The notes beneath the pieces are model-generated. The model saw nothing but the letters and a program-made list of their open reading frames with translations. It was not told the origin of the DNA and did not search any database. Made by a program: the position numbers and the translations under genes. From Firmicutes bacterium UBA2116 (GTDB lineage: Bacteria > Bacillota > Clostridia > Tissierellales > Sedimentibacteraceae): 50,731 nucleotides of DNA. The stretch is from the NCBI GenBank assembly GCA_002331025.1, contig DCYG01000009.1:122666-173396 (forward strand), given 5' to 3'. Each line of letters opens with the position of its first letter. The first letter of the stretch is position 1. Below are positions 1 through 8,843 of this stretch, piece after piece.

Positions 1-636
1 ATTTCTTGAAAAATAACATTCAGGTACCCTAGTTAGTGTATTGTACTCATCATACGGATTATGTATATATATAATATCAGGCTTTTCCAACTCTATATCG
101 TAATCATTATAATGAGTTATAGGTATCCCATTATCAAACTTATCGCCCTCATATTCGAAAATTGAAAAGTCGTTCTTTTCCGTATTTACATGGTATGGAA
201 TCGGTATTACATGACAATTACATTTTGGATCATCCTTTGCCTCTATCCATATACTTTCCATGGAATCCCACATTGATGCTTTGTAAGGTAAAAATATAAT
301 CTCTAACTTGACCTCATCCTCGTGTTGCAAATTACTTTTTAAATCATCCAGTAAAAATTTTATATCCCGTATTAATTTTTCAACTTGTTGATTATCACCT
401 ATGTTTTCCTTTGTCAAATTTATAAGTTCAATAATAGAACTTATTATTTCGGCGTATAACGATGTTTTATCTTCCGGTAATATATCATCTAAAGTATTAA
501 AAATAGAAATAACCGCATCAAAGCAATCGTTTAATATATTCAATCCCGTAGCTTCATTTGCATTTTCAATATATTTAATTCCTTCTATGACAGTAGAAAT
601 AAGATCTATGATTTTGTTTCTTGTTTTTAATCTCAT
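1..636 (-). CDS. CDP-glycerol glycerophosphotransferase-like protein, N-terminal part (gene continues past the window edge)
   Basis: An open frame of 212 codons runs from an ATG at 636 to the window edge without a stop, so the C-terminus is missing. A purine-rich ribosome site (GGAAGAGAG) sits about 7 bases before the ATG. The first roughly 110 residues are helical and acidic. They are followed by a block with FLPYKASMWDSMESIW, a CHVIPIPY segment and IYIHNPYDEYN, which I recall from clostridial proteins annotated as CDP-glycerol glycerophosphotransferase family. That family transfers glycerol phosphate in teichoic-acid-like polymer synthesis. The catalytic C-terminal domain lies outside the window, so the activity is inferred from memory of the N-terminal block. 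The gene begins only 17 bases after cheD, so it probably shares the flagellar/chemotaxis transcript. It could instead act in modification of flagella or the cell surface. Confidence 0.55.
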   Translation of the reverse strand, partial: MRLKTRNKIIDLISTVIEGIKYIENANEATGLNILNDCFDAVISIFNTLDDILPEDKTSLYAEIISSIIELINLTKENIGDNQQVEKLIRDIKFLLDDLKSNLQHEDEVKLEIIFLPYKASMWDSMESIWIEAKDDPKCNCHVIPIPYHVNTEKNDFSIFEYEGDKFDNGIPITHYNDYDIELEKPDIIYIHNPYDEYNTLTRVPECYFSRN

Positions 637-653
637 ATTTCATCTCTCTTCCT

Positions 654-1136
654 TTATATTACCTTCAAATCTTTACCGAAGGATTTAATTGTCAGGTTAC
701 CTGTTACGCTGTCAAAGGTAATTGTTCGTCCGTAATTTAAACCTACATCCTCCGCAAAAAGTTTAATTTTTAATTTTTGTAATGTTTCCTTGGTAGCAGC
801 TACATTTCTTTCACCTATATTTCCTATAGTTGAGCTTCCCTTTATATCGAACATTTTAGCCCCTCCGGCGATTTTAGCGATCATTCTGGATCTTAATCCG
901 CCTAAGCACTCCATTTGTCTTATCATTTCATCTATGCCCGTATCCGCATACTTAAAAACATTGCTTTTGTCCGAATTGTTGTTGTATGGAAGCATTATAT
1001 GAGCCATCCCTGCAATTTTCGCTGCCTTATCTATAATACAAATACCTACACAAGAACCAAGGGCGTATGAAATCAACCCGTTTGGGACATTGACTATCTT
1101 CATGTCTGAAATACCTACGTTTACTGCTTGACTCAT
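654..1136 (-). CDS. cheD: CheD, chemoreceptor glutamine deamidase
   Basis: CheD deamidates selected glutamines on methyl-accepting chemotaxis proteins and, in Bacillus-type systems, binds CheC. The protein of about 160 residues has the family's catalytic Cys (LGSCVGICI), His (AHIMLP) and Thr (ADTGID) in the expected order, and the conserved GGAKMF and IGERN segments. The open frame extends upstream to 1226, but those 30 codons overlap cheC out of frame and look unlike CheD. The ATG at 1136 overlaps the cheC stop in an ATGA arrangement, which indicates translational coupling, so I chose that start. CheC and CheD being adjacent and overlapping fits their known complex. Confidence 0.95.
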   Translation of the reverse strand: MSQAVNVGISDMKIVNVPNGLISYALGSCVGICIIDKAAKIAGMAHIMLPYNNNSDKSNVFKYADTGIDEMIRQMECLGGLRSRMIAKIAGGAKMFDIKGSSTIGNIGERNVAATKETLQKLKIKLFAEDVGLNYGRTITFDSVTGNLTIKSFGKDLKVI

Positions 1137-1738
1137 ATATCTATTCCAAACCTCTTCAGTAAGATTCCCAGGGATGTCATGCTTGGCAACAGAAGCATGT
1201 GGCTGTATACAGTTTCGTCTTGACAAAAATATTTTTCTTTAATAAATATAACCCTGTCGGCTGCTTCAGAAAACTCAGCGGTTACAGCATCTAACAGCGC
1301 GCCTGACATATCAATATTCAGCGACGGAACTGTTATCTCAATTTTCATATTTGTTAATGAAGAAATAGAATTTACGTAGGATGATACCATTATATTTCCT
1401 ATTTCAGACAATGCCGACATTTCCATTTCGGATATTTCTTCAAAGCTTTTAAGCTCTGTTCCAAGAAGTGAATTCAATATCAGATGTACGAATTCCTTTT
1501 TTAATAAAAATAATATTACTCCGTCAATATCTCCTTCAAAGCTCACCAATATTCCAACTATAATATTTTCTGCCCCTCCGATAGATTCGATCACATCATT
1601 ATAATTTAATAAGCTGACTTCGGGTACATTCATATCAATCCTTTTAGAAAGCATTGTCGAAAGAGATGTTGCCGCATTACCGGCACCTATATTTCCTATT
1701 TCTTTTAATACATCTATATGTAGATCATTTAATTCCAA
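1133..1738 (-). CDS. cheC: CheC, CheY-P phosphatase
   Basis: CheC dephosphorylates CheY-P and interacts with CheD to adjust adaptation. The 201-residue protein contains two copies of the CheC/FliY phosphatase motif. One is near residues 10-40 (DVLKEIGNIGAGNAA, ending in a conserved Pro) and the second near 105-138 (ALSEIGNIMVSSYVNS, again ending in Pro), each with the Glu and Asn needed for catalysis. A strong AGGAGC ribosome site lies before the ATG. It follows fapA after about 100 bases that contain a perfect inverted repeat, and it overlaps cheD at its 3' end. Confidence 0.95.
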   Translation of the reverse strand: MELNDLHIDVLKEIGNIGAGNAATSLSTMLSKRIDMNVPEVSLLNYNDVIESIGGAENIIVGILVSFEGDIDGVILFLLKKEFVHLILNSLLGTELKSFEEISEMEMSALSEIGNIMVSSYVNSISSLTNMKIEITVPSLNIDMSGALLDAVTAEFSEAADRVIFIKEKYFCQDETVYSHMLLLPSMTSLGILLKRFGIDI

Positions 1739-1802
1739 ATTATTGCTCCTTTCTTTATTTGTTACTGTTCATAGCTCAACGGGCTGTCATCCTATATTGA
1801 TA

Positions 1803-1825
1803 ATGGAACGATATTATCGTTCCAT
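1803..1825. repeat. Perfect inverted repeat between fapA and cheC
   Basis: Two 10-base arms (ATGGAACGAT and its exact complement) flank a 3-base loop, in the 102-base gap between fapA and cheC. Neither strand shows a convincing T-run directly after the stem, so it is not a clear terminator. It may be an RNA processing or stability hairpin, or an attenuator separating cheCD expression from the upstream flagellar genes. Confidence 0.6.
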
Positions 1826-1840
1826 ATAAAAACAATCAAT

Positions 1841-3310
1841 TTATATTTCAATATCTCCCGGATTTAAAGCTACTATTGTAATGTCATTTCCGTCATTATA
1901 GATTTTACTGTAGCTGATATCCTGTCTTACTCTGTATTTCATCCAGCCAATTGTTATTCTTGTATTCGAAAATACTGTTCCCTTGCAAATTATCTTATGA
2001 TCTTCGATATTATCCGAAGGCATGATTTCCGACAATTGTCGTTGAAGATCGCTTATATCGTTATTTAACTTTATTTTTCTCAACAGCAACTGTCTTTTTA
2101 CTGCATTTTTATTTTCATTATCAAGAGAAGAATTTTCTATTAAATCAATCTTTTCATCTACTTCATTCAATTCGCTTTTCTTTTCATTTATTTCTTTTTC
2201 TATTTTTATGTTTAATCGTTTTTTAGATTCAAAGGCTTTAAGTTCTTCCTGATATCTGTTTAAGTCAATGATAATATTGGTTTCCGGATTAGTCTTACCT
2301 CCTATTGTTTTAGCGGATATAATATTTTCTGCCTTGGTTGTACCTCCTATAATTGCTGCACTGGCTCCTCGCAGCATAACAGAATCTTTTGCAATTACCT
2401 CACTGTTTATTAAAGCCTCGGCATAAACGGTACTTTCTGTAAAAATTGTAGCATTTTCAATATACTTACTTGTAATATTACCTTTCGCAACAATTGTTCC
2501 TTTCCCCATGCCGTTCATTCCTTTGCTGATTACTACTTCACCGTCGGATTTTATGAAGGCACCTTCAACCATACCTCTTATTTTGATGTCACCCTTAGCA
2601 GTTACTGAAAATCCTTCTTTCACATCACCGTTTATTATTACACTTCCTATAAAATCAATATTACCTGTATTGTTGTCAACATTGTTTACCTTAAGAACAC
2701 TGTCAACATAGACCTTTCCGTTTTTATATTCAACACAACCGTCAGCGCCTGCTAAAAGCTTCAGTTCATCTTGAGATACGTAAGTTTTTGCTCCGTAATT
2801 GAAAGAAACGTTTTTACCTTTTTTATAGCTTATTGGATTACCGTATACGTCAATTCCATCCTCTCCTTCCTGAGCAGGAATTATATGACACAGTACCGTA
2901 TCCTTTGTAACATTAGTAACATTGTTAAGATTTCTGAAGTCAATTGTTCCGGCATCATCTTCAGTAAATTTACTTTCATTTAATATGTCAAAATCATAAA
3001 TCAGTTCTGCATCCTTACCGTCTATCGGTTCTTTTCCGATAGCTGCAATCAGTTCTTTTGAATATTCTCTTTCTTTGCAGAAGATTTTAATTTCTTCTTC
3101 TCTGATTCCATATACTATACCTTGCTCAGTCAGATAATCAAAAATTTCTTTACAATCAACTTCTGCTTCCTTATCTATTAATTCAATTCTTATATAAACT
3201 TTTAATTTGTTAGCAGAAACAAGATCTTTAATTACATACTTCGGCTGCTCTTCCTGGGGCATTATGCTATTAATAACTTCTGCTGCTTTATTCTCATTTG
3301 TTAAAGACAT
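1841..3310 (-). CDS. fapA: FapA-type (DUF342) flagellar assembly protein
   Basis: This 489-residue protein matches the FapA/DUF342 family. It has an N-terminal mixed region (residues about 1-180), a long central beta-helical repeat region built of short GDVxIxGxV-like strands (about 195-340), and a charged coiled-coil segment (about 355-425) before a small C-terminal beta domain. Family members in flagellar loci are thought to help polar assembly or interact with flagellar GTPase/ATPase regulators; the exact role is unsettled. It lies between the rod-protein genes and cheC in the flagellar operon, 21 bases after flgG. There is no signal peptide or membrane segment, so it should be cytoplasmic. 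Confidence 0.85.
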   Translation of the reverse strand: MSLTNENKAAEVINSIMPQEEQPKYVIKDLVSANKLKVYIRIELIDKEAEVDCKEIFDYLTEQGIVYGIREEEIKIFCKEREYSKELIAAIGKEPIDGKDAELIYDFDILNESKFTEDDAGTIDFRNLNNVTNVTKDTVLCHIIPAQEGEDGIDVYGNPISYKKGKNVSFNYGAKTYVSQDELKLLAGADGCVEYKNGKVYVDSVLKVNNVDNNTGNIDFIGSVIINGDVKEGFSVTAKGDIKIRGMVEGAFIKSDGEVVISKGMNGMGKGTIVAKGNITSKYIENATIFTESTVYAEALINSEVIAKDSVMLRGASAAIIGGTTKAENIISAKTIGGKTNPETNIIIDLNRYQEELKAFESKKRLNIKIEKEINEKKSELNEVDEKIDLIENSSLDNENKNAVKRQLLLRKIKLNNDISDLQRQLSEIMPSDNIEDHKIICKGTVFSNTRITIGWMKYRVRQDISYSKIYNDGNDITIVALNPGDIEI

Positions 3311-3331
3311 ATAATTATCCCCCTATATTTT

Positions 3332-4033
3332 TTAACCTCTCAAAGAGTTTATCGTCTGTTCAATTTCGTCTGCTGTTTTGATTATACTTGAATTAAGCTG
3401 AAAAGATTTTTGAATTTGTATTAGCTTCACCATTTCTTCTGAAAGGTCAACATTTGAACTTTCAAGAAAACCGTTCATCACCTTTGGATTTTCAAGCATT
3501 TCGTATTCTGCATCTTCATTTGCGATTCTAAAGAGATTGTTGCCTGCCTGAACTAAATCCTGATTGTTGTTAAAAGCAACCACTCCCACATCTATTATAT
3601 CGTCGGTATTTTCTAAAATTATAGGTTCTTCTTCACTGTTAAGTACGTAGCCGCCTTGGTACATTAGATAGTTTTCATCATCTATGGTAGTAATCTGAAA
3701 GCTTCCGCCTCTTGTATACATATTTTCTTCTTCAAACTGAACTACAAAAAACCCTTCTCCCGTAATTGCAAAATCAGTCGGTACTCCCGTATAATAAGGC
3801 GCGCCCTGAGTGAATACCACGTCTGCTTTATTCAGTTTTGAACCGCTTCCCGATTTTAATTCTGTGTCGGCTCCCTCCGGTCCTCTGACATTTGTATACA
3901 TTAAATCGGAAAATTCTCCTTTTGATTTTTTAAATCCTTCCGTTTGGACATTGGCCATATTGTTTGATAAAACATCCAAATAATTTTGACTGCTTATTGC
4001 CCCGTTTGTTGCGGTATAATATGCTTTTATCAT
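3332..4033 (-). CDS. flgG: Flagellar basal-body rod protein of the FlgF/FlgG family
   Basis: This is a 233-residue axial protein. The N-terminal rod motif (about residues 5-40) contains the LDVLSNNMANVQTEGFKK segment typical of rod and hook proteins. The C-terminal motif (about 190-230) contains ESSNVDLSEEMVKLIQIQKS, which forms the coiled-coil core. The central GEGFFVVQ and MYTRGGSF elements are shared by FlgE/F/G. It is the second of two adjacent paralogues, as flhO-flhP are in Bacillus. Which one is the true distal rod protein (FlgG) cannot be settled by eye, so the symbol is a best guess. It would be exported by the flagellar type III apparatus; no Sec signal is present. Confidence 0.85.
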   Translation of the reverse strand: MIKAYYTATNGAISSQNYLDVLSNNMANVQTEGFKKSKGEFSDLMYTNVRGPEGADTELKSGSGSKLNKADVVFTQGAPYYTGVPTDFAITGEGFFVVQFEEENMYTRGGSFQITTIDDENYLMYQGGYVLNSEEEPIILENTDDIIDVGVVAFNNNQDLVQAGNNLFRIANEDAEYEMLENPKVMNGFLESSNVDLSEEMVKLIQIQKSFQLNSSIIKTADEIEQTINSLRG

Positions 4034-4052
4034 TTATTCTCCTCCTTGTAGT

Positions 4053-4127
4053 GTCATCCTGAGAACTTCAGATCGAAGGATCTCAGAACTTCAAAACCTG
4101 AGATTCCTCACTGACGTTCGGAATGAC
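4053..4127. repeat. 75-bp dispersed repeat, copy 1
   Basis: This 75-base unit starts GTCATCCTGAG and ends CGGAATGAC, so its ends are imperfect inverted repeats. An internal GAAGGATCTCAG and TGAGATTCCTCAC make a second nested pair. Copy 3 (19253-19327) has exactly the same length, and its last 29 bases differ by one base. It fills the gap between the two rod-protein genes inside the operon. Such GTCATTCTGAG-type intergenic elements are common in bacterial genomes. Confidence 0.85.
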
Positions 4128-4136
4128 AGATAATCT

Positions 4137-4889
4137 TTATTCCACTTTCCCGATTTCGGTTACGGCTTTTTCATTAATCATATCGTAAATTTTAAATGCC
4201 TGTGATGCTGTCTGCAGCGATCTTTGAGATGCTAATATTCCGGTGAATTCCTCTGTCATATTTACGTTTGATCTTTCGATTGTTTGATTTACTACTCTTG
4301 GATAATCGATTAATTCAGGATCTTCATCAGAAGTATACATTCCCGGCCCGTATTTATTCAAAGCATTGTAATCGGCAAAATCATACACTGCGATTCTGTC
4401 AACAACTTCATCTTCCACAACAATACTTCCGTCCTCTGCAAATTCAAATTTGTCCGTACCTAAATATATTTCTCCGAATTCACCTTGTACTCTGCCACTG
4501 CCTTCTAATACCATGTAGCCTTCATCATCAATATTGAAGCTGCCGTTTCTTGTATACATTATCTGATTATTAACATCCACTGAAAAGAATCCCGGACCCA
4601 TAATCGCGAAATCCAGTGTACGTCCTGTTTCTTCCAAAGTTCCTTGCGAATGAAATGTGTTGTTTTCCACCACTGTATGTATCAGTGAAACATTATTTAT
4701 GGGAGTTGCTTCATTATAAATTCCGTTTTGCTTATATTTGTTTATAAAAAGCTCTCCGAAGGTTGTGGTTACAGCTTGTTCTTTTTTATATCCGGGAGTA
4801 TTCATGTTGGCAATGTTGTTACTTGATATATCTATTTTTCTTTGCTGAGTCAGCATGCCTGATGCTAATGAATAAAATCCTCTTGACAT
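4137..4889 (-). CDS. flgF: Flagellar basal-body rod protein of the FlgF/FlgG family (first paralogue)
   Basis: This 250-residue protein begins MSRGFYSLASGMLTQQRK and continues with the rod signature ISSNNIANMNTPGYKKEQ. It has the central FAIMGPGFFSV and MYTRNGSF elements and ends with the axial C-terminal motif (ERSNVNMTEEFTGILASQRS). It would form part of the cell-proximal or distal rod. It lies 4 bases after fliA and is separated from its paralogue by a 75-bp repeat. The distinction between FlgF and FlgG is uncertain; Bacillus calls the equivalent pair FlhO and FlhP. Confidence 0.85.
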   Translation of the reverse strand: MSRGFYSLASGMLTQQRKIDISSNNIANMNTPGYKKEQAVTTTFGELFINKYKQNGIYNEATPINNVSLIHTVVENNTFHSQGTLEETGRTLDFAIMGPGFFSVDVNNQIMYTRNGSFNIDDEGYMVLEGSGRVQGEFGEIYLGTDKFEFAEDGSIVVEDEVVDRIAVYDFADYNALNKYGPGMYTSDEDPELIDYPRVVNQTIERSNVNMTEEFTGILASQRSLQTASQAFKIYDMINEKAVTEIGKVE

Positions 4890-4893
4890 TTAA

Positions 4894-5685
4894 TCACCTC
4901 TTATCCTTTTCTACAATATCATTTTGATAACCCATTATATTTTTTTCTAACTTCTGAAGCGCAGAAGTGTGTATTTGAGAAACTCTGGAGTTGCTGATAT
5001 TTAAGATGTCAGCTATTTCCTTAAGCTTTAAATCCTCTTTGTAATAGAGAGATATTACTAATTTTTCTTTATCACCAAGCTTATTTACGCTATCAACTAA
5101 GACCTTGTGCAATTCCTTTAATTCAATTTCTTCTTCCGGAAGGTCGTACCCGATACTCATCTCCGTTTCTGTCAGGTTAGTTTCACCAATCAGCTCTTCA
5201 AAGGATAATATGCTTGTCCCGAACGCATTATTGACTATTTGATTGTAATCCTTCATATCCATCTTCAGATATTCTGCTACTTCATCATCCTTTGGTGTTC
5301 TTCCTAAACTGTTAGTGAGTTTATCCTCTGCATCTTTAATATTTTTATAATCACTTTTTACTTTTCGTGGTATCCAGTCCTGTTTTCTTACATAATCAAT
5401 TATTGAACCCTTTATCCGAATTGAAGCATATGTTTCAAATTTAGTATTTTTTGTAATATCATACTTTTCAACAACATCCATTAAAGCTATTATGCCTTCA
5501 TTCACAATATCATCTACATCACCGTATTGCTGATAAATTCCTCTTAGCTTCAAAGCTATTATTTTTACTAAATAACTGTACTTTTCAATTATTTGATTTC
5601 TTGTCCGGATATCTCTGGTAGCATAATATTGCTCCCATAATTCAGCTTCATCGATTTCTACATTATAGTTATCAGTTAAAATCAT
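4894..5685 (-). CDS. fliA: Flagellar RNA polymerase sigma factor FliA/SigD (sigma-28)
   Basis: FliA directs polymerase to late flagellar and chemotaxis promoters. The protein of about 263 residues has region 2 (GDVDDIVNEGIIALMDVVEKYD, read as motif elements at about 55-80, then FETYASIRIKGSIIDYVRKQ), region 3 (LGRTPKDDEVAEYL) and a region 4 helix-turn-helix (LKEIADILNISNSRVSQIH). The frame opens at a GTG at 5694 (GTG-ATG-CAT-ATG), but AAGAG is best spaced for the ATG at 5685, which I use. It follows flhA directly. The flhF, flhG and cheA genes often found between flhA and sigD are absent. Two near-consensus SigD promoters lie at 30449-30475 and 33290-33316. Confidence 0.93.
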   Translation of the reverse strand: MILTDNYNVEIDEAELWEQYYATRDIRTRNQIIEKYSYLVKIIALKLRGIYQQYGDVDDIVNEGIIALMDVVEKYDITKNTKFETYASIRIKGSIIDYVRKQDWIPRKVKSDYKNIKDAEDKLTNSLGRTPKDDEVAEYLKMDMKDYNQIVNNAFGTSILSFEELIGETNLTETEMSIGYDLPEEEIELKELHKVLVDSVNKLGDKEKLVISLYYKEDLKLKEIADILNISNSRVSQIHTSALQKLEKNIMGYQNDIVEKDKR

Positions 5686-5702
5686 ATGCATCACTCTTTT
5701 CT

Positions 5703-7760
5703 TTAAATTGCTATATTTCCTAATGCTTGTATCTGAACTGAGTTGTCAATTTCGTTGAAGGATAACACAACCGCCTTAGGGTAAAATTGATCTAAAAGCT
5801 TTCTGAAATAACTTCTCACAAATGGTGAGGTAAGCACAATAGGTATATTCATTTCACTTTTTAATTTATTGATATAGTCAATCAATTGACTGACAATATT
5901 TTGCAACAATTCCGGTTCTATGGATAAATAAGAACCTTTTTCATTTTTACTTATTGCATTTAATATTAATTTTTCAATGTCTGTACTTAAAGTTATAACT
6001 TTAATTTGTCCGCCTGTGGACCACTTGTGAGTAATTGTTCTCTTTAATGACTGTCTCACATACTCGGTCAACATCTCAGTGTCCTTTACCGATGCTCCGT
6101 AATCACTGATTGTTTCCAGAATAGTTTCCATGTCCTTTATAGGTATGCCTTCTTTTAACAGGTTGCCGAGTATTTTTTGGAGGTTTCCTTGTGATACAAT
6201 TCCCGGAACTACTTCCTCAACCAAGGATTCGTTTAATTTTTTAACATTGTTTATTAATTGATTTAAATCCTGTCTTGATAAAAGCTCATGAGCATGTACT
6301 CTTATAATCTCTGACAAATGAGTTACCAGTACCGACAAAGGGTCTATAACTGTGTAACCGTAAATTTCCGCTATTTCTTTTTTATCCCTGGTAATCCATA
6401 TGCTTGGTATACCGTAGGCCGGCTCTATGGTTTCGATTCCATCCACCTGTCCTGTTAAATTTCCGGGGTCAAGCGCTAAATAGTATTCGACTAATATTTC
6501 CCCTCTTGCAACTTCTTCACCCTTAAGCTTTATTACGTATTCATTAGGGTTTAAATATCCGTTGTCCCTTAATCTTACTGACGGAACAACCATACCCATT
6601 TCCTGAGCAAATTGTCGTCTGAACAATACCACTCTGTCTATAAAATTTCCCCCGCTCGCTTCATCAACTAATGGTATTAAGCTGTAACCAACTTCCATTT
6701 CGATGGGATCAATTTGAATCAACTCATATATATTATCAATGTTTCTGTAATATTCTTCTTCTGTTGACGGCTCGCCATCTTGCGCTTTTTCATATTGTTC
6801 ACTTTCAGCTGCATCATCAGCAGCCTTTGTTTTTAATAGCCTTGTTCCTAAAAATATCAATATTGATGAAAGAACCAAAACCTGCGGCTTGGGAAAGCCC
6901 GGTATAATCGCTATAGCTAAAAGCACTATACCTGATATGATTAGAACCAGCGGCTGTGACTTTATTTGTTTTGTCAGATCAACATTTAAGCTTGATTCTG
7001 AAGCTGCTCTTGTAACAATCATACTTGTTGCAGTCGAAATCAACAAGGCAGGTATCTGAGATACTAAGCCGTCTCCAACCGTAGCGATGGAATATGTCTG
7101 CAACACTTCGGTAAATGTAGCGCCACCCTGTACCATACCTATAATAACCCCGCCTATAAAGTTTATAGCGGTTATTACGATAGACATTATGGCATCGCCC
7201 TTTACAAACTTTGTCGCTCCATCCATTGCCCCGTAAAAGTCTGCTTCTCTTTGAATATTGCTTCGTCTGTGTCTTGCTTCGTTTTCAGTTATAAGACCGG
7301 AGCTTAAATCTGCATCTATAGCCATTTGCTTACCCGGCATAGCATCAAGAGTGAATCTCGCGGTAACTTCCGCGATCCTTTCTGCACCCTTGGTTATAAC
7401 GATGAATTGTACCAATACTATGATTAAAAATACTATAAATCCTACAACTGCATCTCCCTGAAGTACAAAACTGCCGAAAGTAGCTATTACAGCACCCGCA
7501 TTTCCGCCTTGTGTCAAAATTAACCTTGTTGAAGAAACATTTAAGGATAATCTGAACAGCGTGGTAATTAAAAGGAGTGACGGAAATACAGAAAACTCCA
7601 GTGCCTCTTTTATATACATTGTTGTAAGTAATATAATGACTGATAATGATATGTTGATAATAAACATTAAATCCAGCAAAAATGGAGGTAATGGTATTAT
7701 TATCATCAGTATTACTGCTATTATGAATAATGTTATAGAATTATTTAATATTCTTTTCAT
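5703..7760 (-). CDS. flhA: FlhA, flagellar type III export gate protein
   Basis: FlhA forms the nonameric export gate that uses the proton gradient and docks substrate-chaperone complexes. The 685-residue protein is of normal family length. About eight hydrophobic segments fill residues 1-310, including the conserved cytoplasmic loop with RRSNIQREADFYGAMDGA (about 165-185). The cytoplasmic domain begins after a linker near residue 330 and contains the ILVEYYLALDPGN and WITRDKKEIAE segments. Its ATG overlaps the flhB stop in an ATGA junction (7757-7760), so the two are translationally coupled. Confidence 0.97.
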   Translation of the reverse strand: MKRILNNSITLFIIAVILMIIIPLPPFLLDLMFIINISLSVIILLTTMYIKEALEFSVFPSLLLITTLFRLSLNVSSTRLILTQGGNAGAVIATFGSFVLQGDAVVGFIVFLIIVLVQFIVITKGAERIAEVTARFTLDAMPGKQMAIDADLSSGLITENEARHRRSNIQREADFYGAMDGATKFVKGDAIMSIVITAINFIGGVIIGMVQGGATFTEVLQTYSIATVGDGLVSQIPALLISTATSMIVTRAASESSLNVDLTKQIKSQPLVLIISGIVLLAIAIIPGFPKPQVLVLSSILIFLGTRLLKTKAADDAAESEQYEKAQDGEPSTEEEYYRNIDNIYELIQIDPIEMEVGYSLIPLVDEASGGNFIDRVVLFRRQFAQEMGMVVPSVRLRDNGYLNPNEYVIKLKGEEVARGEILVEYYLALDPGNLTGQVDGIETIEPAYGIPSIWITRDKKEIAEIYGYTVIDPLSVLVTHLSEIIRVHAHELLSRQDLNQLINNVKKLNESLVEEVVPGIVSQGNLQKILGNLLKEGIPIKDMETILETISDYGASVKDTEMLTEYVRQSLKRTITHKWSTGGQIKVITLSTDIEKLILNAISKNEKGSYLSIEPELLQNIVSQLIDYINKLKSEMNIPIVLTSPFVRSYFRKLLDQFYPKAVVLSFNEIDNSVQIQALGNIAI

Positions 7761-8827
7761 CGTGTGTGAGTTTCCTTTTTCTTAAGCCCATAAACCCAAG
7801 CCAATATTTCAGCTACCGGCTCATAGAATTCTAATGGTATTTCCCGATTTAATTCTGAGTCAGCATATAAAGCTCTTGCTAGCGGCACATTTTCTACGAT
7901 ATTGATTTTGTGTTCCTGTGCCTTATCTATAATTCTCAATGCTATACTGTCCTTGCCCTTTGCTAAAACTATCGGAGCATTGTCTTTTTCAATGTTATAT
8001 TTTATCGCTACCGCATAATGAGTAGGGTTTCTTATAATTACATCCGCCTGAGGAACCTGCTGCATCATTCTTCTCATAGAAACTGCTCTTTGCTTTTCTT
8101 TAATCTTACCCTTAATCAGCGGATCTCCTTCTAACTGCTTGTATTCGTCTTTTACTTCCTGCTTCGTCATCTTAATATTTTTTTCGTATTCCCACCAGGA
8201 ATACAAAAAGTCAAAACCGGATATAACGACAAATGCTATAATAACACTTTTAACAATAGACATAATTGTTGAAGCTATAAACTCAATGCCTGCTGCTATA
8301 TCTATTGAAGCCAGTTTCGGTACCTGAAGCAGTTCCTTTATTATGGTGTTATATATCAAGGCACCCAAAATTGTTATTTTAATAATATTTTTTGCTACTT
8401 CCACTATAGAACGTAACGAGAACATCTTTTTTATTCCCGACAGCGGATTCAATTTGGAAAATTTAAATTTTATATTTTCCTTAGTTATCAGGAATTTCGT
8501 TTGTGCTCCTGAGCATACTACCGCCGTTATCATAACCGCAATCATCAACAGTCCCACAGAGCTAAAAATAGTATAAGATATATCTTTAAACATCTGTCTG
8601 ACAAATGTATCATTAATGCTGTATGTTGTGCTCATAAGTGAAATATATTTATTAAACATATATGATGTGTTTCTGTATATGTACGGAGTCAAAAATTTCA
8701 ATATATAAAATGAAACTGCAATAATTCCTACAGTAACTACATCCTTGCTTTGAAAAACATTTCCTTTTTTTCTTTCATCCCGCCTTTTCTTGGGGGAGGC
8801 CTTTTCGGTTTTATTTTCGCCTGGCAT
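7757..8827 (-). CDS. flhB: FlhB, flagellar export substrate-specificity switch protein
   Basis: FlhB is the export-apparatus membrane protein whose self-cleavage switches secretion from rod/hook to filament substrates, together with FliK. The 356-residue protein has a charged N-terminus (KTEKASPKKRRDERKKG), four transmembrane segments between about 30 and 210, and the autocleavage NPTH motif at about residues 267-270 (VIIRNPTHYAVAIKY). All key features are intact. It lies between fliR (16-base gap) and flhA (overlap). Confidence 0.97.
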   Translation of the reverse strand: MPGENKTEKASPKKRRDERKKGNVFQSKDVVTVGIIAVSFYILKFLTPYIYRNTSYMFNKYISLMSTTYSINDTFVRQMFKDISYTIFSSVGLLMIAVMITAVVCSGAQTKFLITKENIKFKFSKLNPLSGIKKMFSLRSIVEVAKNIIKITILGALIYNTIIKELLQVPKLASIDIAAGIEFIASTIMSIVKSVIIAFVVISGFDFLYSWWEYEKNIKMTKQEVKDEYKQLEGDPLIKGKIKEKQRAVSMRRMMQQVPQADVIIRNPTHYAVAIKYNIEKDNAPIVLAKGKDSIALRIIDKAQEHKINIVENVPLARALYADSELNREIPLEFYEPVAEILAWVYGLKKKETHTR

Positions 8828-8843
8828 AGCAATCCTTTTTCTT

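Noticed and set aside
401..688. 95-codon plus-strand open frame near the left edge
   Set aside because: It is the complement of the glycerophosphotransferase-like gene and has a composition typical of an antisense shadow.
654..1226. CheD with the upstream start at 1226
   Set aside because: The extra 30 residues overlap cheC in another frame and are unlike CheD; the coupled ATG at 1136 is better.
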